DNA from: Sphingomonas sanguinis NBRC 13937
GTDB lineage: Bacteria > Pseudomonadota > Alphaproteobacteria > Sphingomonadales > Sphingomonadaceae
Assembly: GCF_001591005.1 (NCBI RefSeq)
Contig: NZ_BCTY01000002.1
Span: forward strand, 186,001 to 250,000
Direction of reading: 5' to 3'
DNA: 64,000 bases
Part shown: positions 47,891-57,765 of the stretch, piece after piece
Layout: each line of letters opens with the position of its first letter
Position numbering within the stretch: the stretch's first letter is position 1
Notes under the pieces: model-generated
What the model was told of the DNA's origin: nothing
Database searches by the model: none
Seen by the model: the letters and a program-made list of their open reading frames with translations, nothing else
Translations under genes and position numbers: made by a program

Positions 47891-48889
47891 ATGTCAGTGC
47901 GAATGGCCTTGGCGAAGCTGACGGCATGTGCCGCGGGCGGTGCCGTGATCGGCGGAGGGGCCGTCCACATGGTGGACCATCCCCAGCGCCCTGCGCTGGT
48001 CAAGCAGACCAAGGTGAAGAAGAAGCGGATCGTTCACCGCGATCCGCCGCGCGTGCCGCGTCGTTTCGTCACGCGCCGCGTCGCCACCACCACGACCACG
48101 CCGCCGCCCACCATCGTGACCGTGACTACCGAAGCGCCCCCGGTTCCCATTCCCCTGCCCCCTACCGGCCCGTCGCTGGCATCGGGCGGTGGCTATGTCC
48201 CCGCCGTGATCGGCGGCTGGGGTGGCGGCTTCGGCGGAGGCTGGGGCGGCGGCTTTGGCGGGGGCTTCGGCTTTGGCGGGGGCGGCTCCAGCGGCAGCGT
48301 GGTGATCTCCTCGACCAGCAGCGGCGGATCGACATCCACCTCGTCCGCCTCGGGTGGATCGGGCGGATCGTCCAGTTCCAGCTCTACCGGCGGGGTCAGC
48401 AGCACGTCGTCCAGTGGAAATGTGTCGAGCACGTCGTCCAGCGGAAACGTATCATCCACGTCTTCGACCGGAGGTTCATCCACTTCCTCGGGCAACGTGT
48501 CGTCGACATCCTCGACGGGCGGCTCTTCCACCTCGACCGGGGGGTCGTCCACCTCGTCGGGCAACATCTCCTCGACCAGCGCGTCTTCAGGCAATGTGAG
48601 TTCGTCGAGCGCGTCGAGCACCTCCTCGGCTTCGTCCACGTCCTCGGCATCGTCCGCTTCGTCCAGCGGCTATGGGTCGAGCAGCGATGGCTGGTCGTCC
48701 AACGGCTCCTCGGCCAGTTCGGCGTCGAGTGCGTCCAGCGCTTCGTCGGCGAGCAGTGCGTCCTCGTCGGGCAATGACGATCCGCCGCCGCCTACCCCGG
48801 TGCCCGCTCCGCCGATGGTGCTGCTCTTTGGCGGCGCGGCAGCGGCGCTCGTCATCCGGCGGCGACTGGCCAGGCCCAAAGCGGCCTGA
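47891..48889 (+). CDS. Ser/Thr/Gly-rich secreted protein with VPAP-type C-terminal anchor
   Basis: 332 aa from ATG 47891. An N-terminal hydrophobic segment (LAKLTACAAGGAVIGGGAVH) precedes a basic region, a Pro/Thr segment (about 75-95), a Gly-rich stretch (about 115-140), and about 160 residues of mainly Ser, Thr, Gly and Ala in SSTSS-, SSGN- and SSAS-type units. The end is VPAPP, one transmembrane helix and RRRLARP, like PEP-CTERM variants with VPAP. Probably surface-exposed and possibly glycosylated; function unknown. Confidence 0.75.
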   Translation: MSVRMALAKLTACAAGGAVIGGGAVHMVDHPQRPALVKQTKVKKKRIVHRDPPRVPRRFVTRRVATTTTTPPPTIVTVTTEAPPVPIPLPPTGPSLASGGGYVPAVIGGWGGGFGGGWGGGFGGGFGFGGGGSSGSVVISSTSSGGSTSTSSASGGSGGSSSSSSTGGVSSTSSSGNVSSTSSSGNVSSTSSTGGSSTSSGNVSSTSSTGGSSTSTGGSSTSSGNISSTSASSGNVSSSSASSTSSASSTSSASSASSSGYGSSSDGWSSNGSSASSASSASSASSASSASSSGNDDPPPPTPVPAPPMVLLFGGAAAALVIRRRLARPKAA

Positions 48890-48922
48890 ACCTGACACCG
48901 CCGCCGAACGCGGGGCGGCGCT

Positions 48923-49354
48923 TTACGCCTTTTGCAGTGCGGCCTCGATGTCCGGCACGGGATGGCCGGTCAGGTCCTTGGCGAGTTCGCCGACCAGCCG
49001 GTCCTCGACCGCCTTGTGATAATGTTTGCGCAGTTCGCCCAACGTCTTGGGCGGGGCAACGACGATCAGCGACTCGAACTCGTTGGCGAGCGCGCGGCGC
49101 TTAAGCATCTCGGCGGTCTCGGCCGCGAAGCGATCTTCCTCCTGCTGGTGGAAATCGGTCTCGCCCATCGTGCCGCCGGTGGTTGAGGACGCCTGGCCTG
49201 CCCGGTCGGTTTTCTGGTCGTGGTCGGCAGGATTGGGATGTTCCACCGCCTGCTCGACGATCAGATTGGGATATTCGGCATCCCCATCGTTCCGAAAGAA
49301 CAGGCTCTTGCGGCCATCTACGACCAGCACGAAGCTGTTATGCGGCACCTGCAT
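48923..49354 (-). CDS. Host attachment family protein (baeRF-like)
   Basis: 143 aa from ATG 49354 ([20 protein letters not shown]). The pattern FVLVVDG.K..FFRN, a middle [14 protein letters not shown] and [19 protein letters not shown] matches the host-attachment/archaeal-eRF1-like family. The name is historical; the actual role is unknown. Divergent from serS. Confidence 0.85.
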   Translation of the reverse strand: MQVPHNSFVLVVDGRKSLFFRNDGDAEYPNLIVEQAVEHPNPADHDQKTDRAGQASSTTGGTMGETDFHQQEEDRFAAETAEMLKRRALANEFESLIVVAPPKTLGELRKHYHKAVEDRLVGELAKDLTGHPVPDIEAALQKA

Positions 49355-49443
49355 CGCGTTTCTCCTTCTATGAGCACCGGGATAACGCGGAGGCTTCGCC
49401 ACGGGTTGCGTGTCGGCGGAGCGGAGGCCATAGCCTCGACCCC

Positions 49444-50720
<1,277 letters not shown>

Positions 50721-50721
<1 letters not shown>

Positions 50722-51485
50722 TGCGCATCCTGCTCACCAACGACGATGGCTATCATGCGCCGGGGCTTGCCGCGCTGGAGCGGATTGCCGTCGCGCTGTC
50801 CGACGATGTCTGGATCGTCGCCCCGGCCGAGGACCAGTCGGGAACCAGCCGCTCGCTGACCCTGACCCGCCCGATGCGGCTGCGCCAGTTCGGCGAGCGG
50901 CGCTTTGCCGTCACCGGCACGCCGACCGATTCGGTGCTGTTGGCGCTGGGTGAAGTGATGAGGGACAAAAAGCCCGACCTGATCCTGTCCGGCGTCAATC
51001 GCGGCGCCAATCTGGGCGAGGACGTGTTCTATTCCGGGACGGTTTCGGCGGCGATGGAAGGCGCGCTGGCGGGCATCCGATCCATCGCGCTCAGCCAGCG
51101 CTACCCTGCGCAAGGGGTCGGCGACCGCGTGTCCTTCGCCACGGCCGAGGCCTGGGGCGAACGCGTGCTGCGGCCGTTGCTGGCCCAGGATTTCGCGCCC
51201 CGGACGCTGGTCAATGTGAACTTCCCGCCCGTCGCGCCGGAGGCGGTGAAGGGCATCAGCGTCACCCGGCAGGGTTTGCGCGACTATGGCCGCGCCACGC
51301 TGGAGAAGCGCAGCGATCCGCGCGGTTACGACTATTACTGGCTGGCGCTCGGTCGCCTGCCGCATCAGCCGGGCGACGATACCGACTTGGATGCGGTGGC
51401 CGATGATCGGATCGCGGTCACGCCGCTGCATCTCGACCTGACGCACGCGGCTTCGCTTGCTATGCTTAACGAAGCGTATCGCTGA
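50721..51485 (+). CDS. surE: 5'/3'-nucleotidase SurE
   Basis: A 254-aa metal-dependent survival phosphatase. The N-terminal MRILLTNDDGYHAPGL and VAPAEDQSGTSRSLT, with SGVNRGANLGEDVFYSGTVSAA, are the family active site. One-base overlap with serS. The usual neighbour pcm is absent between surE and the nlpD-like gene. Confidence 0.96.
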
Positions 51486-51509
51486 GTTAAGAGCCGGGGG
51501 GACTAAGGC

Positions 51510-52745
51510 GTGGGGCGGATTGTGACATCCATCGGCGGGGTGATCGGGGCCGGGTTGCTGTTATCCGCCTGCATTCCGAACATGGAGCCTCCGATGAGCG
51601 CGGCCGAGCCGGTCGCCCCGCCGCCGCCGCTTCCGCAGGCGAGCAGCGTCCCGCCCCGCCCCGTCACGCGCCCCGCCCCGACGCGACCGACGGCGCAGCG
51701 CCCCGGCACCGGTCGCCCCGCCCTTCGTCGTTCGGTGCCGGCCACGATCACCCAGCCCATCACGCGTTCGCCGCTGACGCCGCCGGTGGTCGACATCCCG
51801 CGCCAGCCGGTCTCCACCCTGCCCGCGCCGCGCCCATCCTGGGAGGTGCGCCCGGTCACGCCCGACGCACGCGAGATCGCCGACACCACCTATCTCGTTC
51901 GCCCCGGCGACACGCTGCGCGGCGTGGCCGATCGGACGGGTGCGGGATCGGAGGCGATCGCGCGCGCCAACGGCCTGACCCCGCCTTATGTCATCAAGGC
52001 CGGGCAGACGCTGACCATCCCCGGCGGCCGCTATCACCTCGTTCGCTCGGGCGAGAGCGGCATCGCCATCGCCCGCGCCTATGGCGTCGAATGGTCGCGT
52101 ATCGTCGAGGCCAATGGCCTGACCGAGCCCTTCGTGCTGCGGGCCGGACAGCGCATCGTCATTCCGGGCGCCGCCACCAGGACCGCGACCGGCGCACCGG
52201 TCAGCAGCGCGGCCGAGCGTGCGGCGGCCTTCAAGCTGGACGTTGACGACATCCTGACCGGCGGCGAACCCGCGCTCGCCACCAACCAGGCCCCCGCCAA
52301 GCCCAGCCCCACGCCCAGCCGGGTCCTGCCGCCGACCGCCGTGGTCGCCGCCCCCACCCGCCTGCGCTCGGGCTTTGCCTGGCCGGTCGACGGCAAGGTG
52401 GTGAAGCGTTTCGGCGCGGGTTCCAGCGGGGAGCGCAATGACGGCATCAAGATCGCGGTGCCGATCGGTACGCCGATCAAGGCGACCGCCGACGGCGTCG
52501 TCGCCTATGTCGGTGACGGCATCGCCGCGCTGGGCGGCTTGGTCATCGTCAAGCATGGCGATGGCTGGACCAGCGTATATGGCCATGCCTCGAAACTGAT
52601 GGTCCAGCGCGGCCAAAGCGTGAAGCGCGGCCAGACCCTGGCGCTGTCGGGCCAGACCGGTTTCGCCGACCGGCCCGAGCTGCATTTCGAGCTGCGTCGG
52701 GGCCGCCAGCCGGTCGATCCGCTCAGCCAGTTGCCTGGCCGCTAA
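51510..52745 (+). CDS. LysM/M23 lipoprotein, NlpD-like
   Basis: 411-aa outer membrane lipoprotein starting with GTG; lipobox LLLSAC near residue 20. Then a Pro/Arg-rich linker, two LysM motifs (about 125-170 and 175-220; TYLVRPGDTLRGVADRTG, YHLVRSGESGIAIARAYG) and a C-terminal M23/LytM domain (GDGWTSVYGHASKLMV, LHFELRRG). Zinc residues look incomplete: the usual HxxxD motif is not found at the expected place (RFGAGSSGERNDGIKIAVP). It may therefore activate amidases rather than cleave, as NlpD does. Confidence 0.88.
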   Translation: MGRIVTSIGGVIGAGLLLSACIPNMEPPMSAAEPVAPPPPLPQASSVPPRPVTRPAPTRPTAQRPGTGRPALRRSVPATITQPITRSPLTPPVVDIPRQPVSTLPAPRPSWEVRPVTPDAREIADTTYLVRPGDTLRGVADRTGAGSEAIARANGLTPPYVIKAGQTLTIPGGRYHLVRSGESGIAIARAYGVEWSRIVEANGLTEPFVLRAGQRIVIPGAATRTATGAPVSSAAERAAAFKLDVDDILTGGEPALATNQAPAKPSPTPSRVLPPTAVVAAPTRLRSGFAWPVDGKVVKRFGAGSSGERNDGIKIAVPIGTPIKATADGVVAYVGDGIAALGGLVIVKHGDGWTSVYGHASKLMVQRGQSVKRGQTLALSGQTGFADRPELHFELRRGRQPVDPLSQLPGR

Positions 52746-52844
52746 TGATGAACGCTGCCTAACGGGCGGTTCAGGATTCGGAACGCCACGACCTGTCATA
52801 GGTTGAAAACGAACTTGGGGCCGGTGCCCCTGGGAGTTGGCGTT

Positions 52845-53291
52845 ATGAAGAAGATGTTTCAGGCCCTGGCCATGATCGGCCTTTCGGTGGTGGGCGTCGC
52901 GACGACGACGGCCCTTCCCCTGTCCTCGGCGCAGGCGCAGTCCTGGCGCGACGATGGTCCGCGCGGTGATCGCGACCGTTATGATCGCGAGCGCCGCGAT
53001 TGGCGTCAGGATCGCCGTGACGACCGCCGCGACTGGCGTCAGGATCGCCGCGACGACGGTCGCGACTGGCGGGGCGAGCGGCGCGGCTGGCGCGACGATC
53101 GCGGCTGGCGCGGGGACGACTGGCGCGCGCGCCGCGAAGCCCGCACCGCGCGCGAATATGAGCGCGCACGGCGCACGCCGGGTTATGTCGATCCGCGTTC
53201 GCAGGGCGACTATACCAACTATACCGGACGCGGATCGGGCTATCGCCCCTGCAACTATGTTCGGCAGAACGGGCGCACCCTCTGCCGGTAA
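52845..53291 (+). CDS. Secreted Arg/Asp-rich repeat protein
   Basis: 148 aa from ATG 52845. A clear signal peptide (MKKMFQALAMIGLSVVGVAT, processing near AQA-QSW) precedes about 70 residues built from DWRQDRRDD/DWRGER-type units, then a conserved-looking tail YRPCNYVRQNGRTLCR with two Cys. Superficially like RcnB-type periplasmic proteins, but no assignment is safe. Confidence 0.75.
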   Translation: MKKMFQALAMIGLSVVGVATTTALPLSSAQAQSWRDDGPRGDRDRYDRERRDWRQDRRDDRRDWRQDRRDDGRDWRGERRGWRDDRGWRGDDWRARREARTAREYERARRTPGYVDPRSQGDYTNYTGRGSGYRPCNYVRQNGRTLCR

Positions 53292-53384
53292 GCGATTATG
53301 AGGCGGCGCGGGCATCGGGTCCGCGCCGCTTTGCCGTTACCGGAGGGTGACGAACGCGGATCGGCGGTGTAACGAGCGCCGGTT

Positions 53385-54611
53385 ATGGCATACACCTCCG
53401 ATCTGCTTCGCACCCTGGATGAACGGGGTTACGTCCACCAGATGACCGACGCCGCGTCGCTCGACCGGCTCGCGACCGGGGGCGTGGTGCCCGGCTATAT
53501 CGGCTTCGACCCCACCGCGCCGTCGCTTCACGTCGGCAGCTTGGTGCAGATCATGCTGCTGCGCCGGATGCAGCAGACCGGCCACAAGCCGATCGTCCTG
53601 ATGGGCGGCGGCACCGGCAAGATCGGCGACCCCAGCTTCAAGGATGAAGCACGCAAGCTGCTCGGCGAGGACGGGATCAAGGCCAATGTGGCCTCGATCA
53701 AGCGCATCTTCGAGCGTTTCCTGACCTTTGGCGACGGCCCCACCGATGCGGTGATGGTCGACAATGCCGACTGGCTCGACAAGCTGGAATACATCCCCTT
53801 CCTGCGCGAGGTGGGCCAGCATTTCTCGGTCAACCGGATGCTCTCTTTCGATTCCGTGAAGCTGCGCCTGGACCGTGAGCAGTCGCTCAGCTTCCTCGAA
53901 TTCAACTATATGATCCTGCAAGCCTACGACTTCCGCGAGCTGGCGCAGCGTCATGGCTGCCGCCTGCAGATGGGCGGGTCGGACCAGTGGGGCAATATCG
54001 TCAACGGCATCGAGCTGGCCCGCCGCATGGACGGGACCGAGGTGTTCGGCGTCACCACCCCGCTGATCACCACGGCCGATGGCGGCAAGATGGGCAAGAC
54101 GATGGCCGGTGCGGTCTGGCTGCACGAGGATCAGCTGCCGCATTTCGATTACTGGCAGTTCTGGCGAAATACCGACGACCGCGACGTGGGCCGCTTCCTG
54201 CGCCTGTTCACCGATTTGCCGCTGGACGAGATCGCGCATCTCGAAAAGCTGGAAGGCGCGGAGATCAACGAAGCGAAGAAGATCCTCGCCAACGAAGCCA
54301 CCGCCATGTGCCGTGGCCGCGCGGCGGCGGACGAAGCGGCGGAGACGGCACGTCGGACCTTTGAGGAAGGTTCGGCGGGCGCGGCATTGCCGAGCTTTGC
54401 GGTCGAGGGCGGATCGGTTTCCATCGTCGATGCGCTGATCGGCCTGGGCTTTGCCAAGTCTAAGGGCGAAGCACGGCGGCTGATCGCAGGCGGCGGCGCG
54501 CGGGTCGATGGCGAGAAGGTGGCGGACGAGAATGCCGTCATTGCCGTAGGTAGTGAGCCGGTGAAGCTGTCGTCGGGCAAGAAGAACCACGGTTTGCTTA
54601 CGGCGGGGTGA
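53385..54611 (+). CDS. tyrS: Tyrosyl-tRNA synthetase
   Basis: A 408-aa class I synthetase. The HIGH-type motif is SLHVGSLVQ, the tyrosine site GGSDQWGNI, the KMSKS-type loop GGKMGKTM, and a C-terminal S4 domain ([17 protein letters not shown]) binds tRNA. Full length; stands alone. Confidence 0.97.
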   Translation: MAYTSDLLRTLDERGYVHQMTDAASLDRLATGGVVPGYIGFDPTAPSLHVGSLVQIMLLRRMQQTGHKPIVLMGGGTGKIGDPSFKDEARKLLGEDGIKANVASIKRIFERFLTFGDGPTDAVMVDNADWLDKLEYIPFLREVGQHFSVNRMLSFDSVKLRLDREQSLSFLEFNYMILQAYDFRELAQRHGCRLQMGGSDQWGNIVNGIELARRMDGTEVFGVTTPLITTADGGKMGKTMAGAVWLHEDQLPHFDYWQFWRNTDDRDVGRFLRLFTDLPLDEIAHLEKLEGAEINEAKKILANEATAMCRGRAAADEAAETARRTFEEGSAGAALPSFAVEGGSVSIVDALIGLGFAKSKGEARRLIAGGGARVDGEKVADENAVIAVGSEPVKLSSGKKNHGLLTAG

Positions 54612-54675
54612 TGCCCTTCGACCTCACCGAGACTGAACAGAGGTTGGGACCTCCTTGCTCTCCATAAAAGCTGTA

Positions 54676-54805
54676 CCCCGGCGAAGGCCGGGGCCCAGTT
54701 TCTACCAAGTCGCCGAAGCGGGATGACAATGCGTGGGAGGCTGTTCATCGCCCCCGCTCAGCGCCCCACAGACCGCTGGCAACTGGACCCCGGCCTTCGC
54801 CGGGG
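54676..54805. repeat. Inverted pair of REP-like palindromes, pair 2
   Basis: CCCCGGCGAAGGCCGGGG at 54676-54693 and its reverse complement at 54788-54805, with extended similarity (GTa before, YCCAG after). Same family as 41214-41366. Lies between convergent tyrS and the YdcZ-like gene. Confidence 0.8.
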
Positions 54806-54836
54806 TACGGCTTAGTTGACCGGCCAATCCTGCAAC

Positions 54837-55277
54837 TCACCCCCGCCGCACGACCACCGCCCCTGCGATCACCAGCACGACCCCGATGACCTTTCCCATA
54901 GTCACCGGCTCGACCCGCACGCCAAACAGCCCGAAGTGGTCGACGATCAACGCCGCCACCAGCTGGCTGGCGATCGCAGCGGTCAACGCCACCGAAATCC
55001 CCAGCCGCGGCGCGGCATAGGCCAGTACCGCCACGAACCCGGCGCCATAAAATCCGCCCAGCCACGCCCAACTCGGCGCGCCTTTCAACGCGGCCGGGCT
55101 GGTCCGGTCGATCGCGGCCCAGGCCACCGCCAGCACCACCGTGCCAATGAGGAAGGACGTCAGCGCCGCCAGCACCACCGACCCCGAAGCCTTGGCGAGC
55201 GCGGCGTTGGTCGGTGGCTGGATCGCCAGGCCGAGACCCGCGATCAGAACGAGAATAAGGGGAAAGACAGCCGCCAT
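54837..55277 (-). CDS. YdcZ/DUF606 family membrane protein (DMT superfamily)
   Basis: A 146-aa protein with five hydrophobic helices. QPPTNAALAK, SFLIGTVVL, WLGGFYGAGFVAVLAYAAPR and ASQLVAALIVDHFG are typical of DUF606, half-size members of the drug/metabolite transporter group. Substrate unknown. Confidence 0.88.
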   Translation of the reverse strand: MAAVFPLILVLIAGLGLAIQPPTNAALAKASGSVVLAALTSFLIGTVVLAVAWAAIDRTSPAALKGAPSWAWLGGFYGAGFVAVLAYAAPRLGISVALTAAIASQLVAALIVDHFGLFGVRVEPVTMGKVIGVVLVIAGAVVVRRG

Positions 55278-55307
55278 ACGCGCCCAACGCCGCCCAAGCC
55301 GCTTCGT

Positions 55308-57362
55308 TCAGCCCGAACGCAGCAGCGCCACGCCCGCATCCCGCTCGAACAGATATAGCGCCGTCCGCGCTGCCTGCCCGCGCGGTGCCTCCAGCCCGCC
55401 GTCACGATCGATCAGCAGCCGGGCATCGTCCTGCGCGCACTGCATCAGGTCGGCCATGTTTTCGGGCGTGGCGAGCCGGAACGCCATCTCCCCCGACTGC
55501 CGCGTGCCGAGCAGTTCGCCCGCCCCGCGCAACCGCAAATCCTCCTCGGCAATGCGGAAACCGTCATTGGTCTCGCGCATCAGGGCAAGCCGCGCCCGCG
55601 ATGTTTCCGACAAATGCGAACCGCGCAGCAGCAGGCAGCGCGACAGCCCCCCGCCCCGCCCGACGCGCCCGCGCAACTGGTGCAACTGCGCCAAGCCGAA
55701 GCGGTCGGCATGTTCGATCACGATCAGCGTGGCGTTGGGCACGTCCACCCCGACTTCGATCACCGTCGTCGCGACCAGCACGCCCAGCCGACCGCCCGCA
55801 AACGCCTCCATCACGGCGTCCTTCTCGGCAGGCTTCATCTTGCCATGGACCAGGCCCACCCGCTCGCCGAACCGGGCGCGCAGGGTCTCGGCGCGCATCT
55901 CGGCGGCGGCAAGGTCGGACTTCTCGCTTTCCTCGACCAACGGACAGACCCAGTATGCCTGCCCGCCCTCCGACAGATGACGGCCAAGGGCGTTGACTAC
56001 CTCGTCCAGCCGGTCCTCGGACACCACGCGAGTCTCGATCGGCTGGCGGCCAGGGGGCATCTCGTCCAACCTGCTGACATCCATCTCGCCGTAATTGGCG
56101 AGCGTCAGGGTGCGCGGGATGGGCGTCGCGGTCATCGCGAGCAAGTGCGGCGGGGCCTTGCCCTTGGCCGACAGCATCATCCGCTGCGCCACGCCGAAGC
56201 GGTGCTGTTCGTCCACCACCACCAGCGCGAGGTCGCGGTAGGTCACGGTCTCCTGGAAGATCGCATGGGTGCCGACCAATATGTCGATCTCGCCCGCCGC
56301 CAACGCCATCAGCGTGGCTTCGCGCGCCTTGCCCTTGTCGCGGCCGGTCAGCACCGCGATTTCTAGCGGCAGCCCGGCCAGCGTCTTGCGGAGCGTCTCA
56401 TAATGCTGGCGCGCCAGGATTTCGGTCGGGGCTAGCATCGCCGCCTGCGCCCCGGCCTCCACCGCGATCAGCATGGCCATCGCCGCGACCAAGGTCTTGC
56501 CCGCGCCCACGTCACCCTGGAGCAGGCGCAGCATTGGCGCGTCCTGCGCCAGATCGCCCTCGATCTCGCGCACCGTCCGGCTCTGCGCGCCGGTCAGCAT
56601 ATAGGGCAGCTTGAGCAAGTCCCGCAGCCGCCCGTCGCCGTTCAACGCCCGCCCGCGCCGCTTACGGGTATCGGCACGGACCAGCGTCATCGCCAGCTGG
56701 TTGGCGAACACCTCGTCATAACCCAGCCGCTCGCGCGCCTTCGCATCCGCCGGATCGGCATGGACCCGCGCCAAGGCCTCCCGCCAGTCGGGCCAGCCGC
56801 GCTGCGCCTTCAGTCCCGGCTCGATCCATTCGGGCAAATCCGGCGAACGCTCCACCGCCTGCGCCGCCAGCGCGCCCAGCCGCCGCGAGGTGATCCCCTC
56901 CGACAGCGGATAAATGGCCTCGCGCTCGCGGAAATCCTCTGTGCTATCGCCTAGGTCCGGGTGCACGATCTGCAAGTCCTGGCCGTAGAGGTCGAGGCGA
57001 CCCGACACGATTTTCGTCTCGCCGATCGGCAGCAGCTTCTTCACCCAGCCCGAATTGCCGCCGAAATAAACGAGCGCGACGCTGTTGCCCGCCGCATCCT
57101 CGGCCCGCACCCGCGTCGGCCCACGCGGGGAGGATGACACGCGGTGCTCCTTCACGGTCAGCGAAATGGCGATCACCCGGCCTGCGTCCGCCATCATCAG
57201 CTCGTCGCGCGGGAAACGGTCGATATGCCCGGTCGGCAGGTGGAAGGCGACATCGACCACCCGCGCGATGCGCAGGCGCTCGAGCGGCTTGGCGAGGCCG
57301 GGGCCGACGCCTTTCAGCGACGTGACTTCGGCGAACAGCGGATTGAGGATATCGGGACGCAT
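55308..57362 (-). CDS. recG: ATP-dependent DNA helicase RecG
   Basis: 684-aa branch-migration helicase for stalled forks. An N-terminal wedge/OB region is followed by helicase motifs LLQGDVGAGKTLVAAMAM, VDEQHRFGVAQR and MTATPIPRTL, then TTVIEVGVDVPNAT and QLRGRVGRGG. The start is set at 57362 (MRPDILNPLFAEVTSLKGVG); the upstream open frame is antisense to sdhE and unlike RecG. Confidence 0.96.
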   Translation of the reverse strand: MRPDILNPLFAEVTSLKGVGPGLAKPLERLRIARVVDVAFHLPTGHIDRFPRDELMMADAGRVIAISLTVKEHRVSSSPRGPTRVRAEDAAGNSVALVYFGGNSGWVKKLLPIGETKIVSGRLDLYGQDLQIVHPDLGDSTEDFREREAIYPLSEGITSRRLGALAAQAVERSPDLPEWIEPGLKAQRGWPDWREALARVHADPADAKARERLGYDEVFANQLAMTLVRADTRKRRGRALNGDGRLRDLLKLPYMLTGAQSRTVREIEGDLAQDAPMLRLLQGDVGAGKTLVAAMAMLIAVEAGAQAAMLAPTEILARQHYETLRKTLAGLPLEIAVLTGRDKGKAREATLMALAAGEIDILVGTHAIFQETVTYRDLALVVVDEQHRFGVAQRMMLSAKGKAPPHLLAMTATPIPRTLTLANYGEMDVSRLDEMPPGRQPIETRVVSEDRLDEVVNALGRHLSEGGQAYWVCPLVEESEKSDLAAAEMRAETLRARFGERVGLVHGKMKPAEKDAVMEAFAGGRLGVLVATTVIEVGVDVPNATLIVIEHADRFGLAQLHQLRGRVGRGGGLSRCLLLRGSHLSETSRARLALMRETNDGFRIAEEDLRLRGAGELLGTRQSGEMAFRLATPENMADLMQCAQDDARLLIDRDGGLEAPRGQAARTALYLFERDAGVALLRSG

Positions 57363-57443
57363 GACTAGATGGGTGCGTATAGCCTCAAGCCCCCGCGCGC
57401 CGCCAGAGCATGTGGGGCCAATTCTCGTCGGATCGGAATTCCC

Positions 57444-57710
57444 ATGGACCACGAAACCCGTATCAAGCGCCTTCGCTTTCGCGCATGGCATCGCGGCACC
57501 AAGGAAGCCGACCTGATGATCGGTGGCTTTTTCGACGCGCATCACGAAACCCTGAGCCCCGAAGAGCTCGACTGGTTCGAGGCGCTGCTGGAGGAGCAGG
57601 ATGTCGACATCATGGCCTGGGCGATCGGCACGCAGCCCTGTCCGCCGCAATGGGACGGCCCGGTGATGCAGCGGATGCGCGCACTGAATTTCGTGCCGAT
57701 CGCACGGTAA
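57444..57710 (+). CDS. sdhE: Succinate dehydrogenase assembly factor 2
   Basis: An 88-aa SdhE/Sdh5 family protein that promotes FAD attachment to SdhA. The RGxxE motif is in WHRGTKEADLMIGGFFD. ATG 57444 gives the family length. Divergent from recG. Confidence 0.93.
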   Translation: MDHETRIKRLRFRAWHRGTKEADLMIGGFFDAHHETLSPEELDWFEALLEEQDVDIMAWAIGTQPCPPQWDGPVMQRMRALNFVPIAR

Positions 57711-57765
57711 CTTACGCCCGCGCAGGCGTTTCGCTCTCGCGTCCTTCCCCCACTTTCGGAACCCC

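Noticed and set aside
48193..48639. 148-aa acidic, Pro-rich minus-strand ORF
   Set aside because: Produced by reading the Ser-rich repeat tract on the opposite strand; its pseudo-repeats simply mirror the repeats of the real gene.
48396..48639. Short, regularly repeated units considered as a CRISPR array
   Set aside because: Units are short, in frame, vary by codon and encode Ser-rich protein; there are no spacers of constant length and no cas genes.
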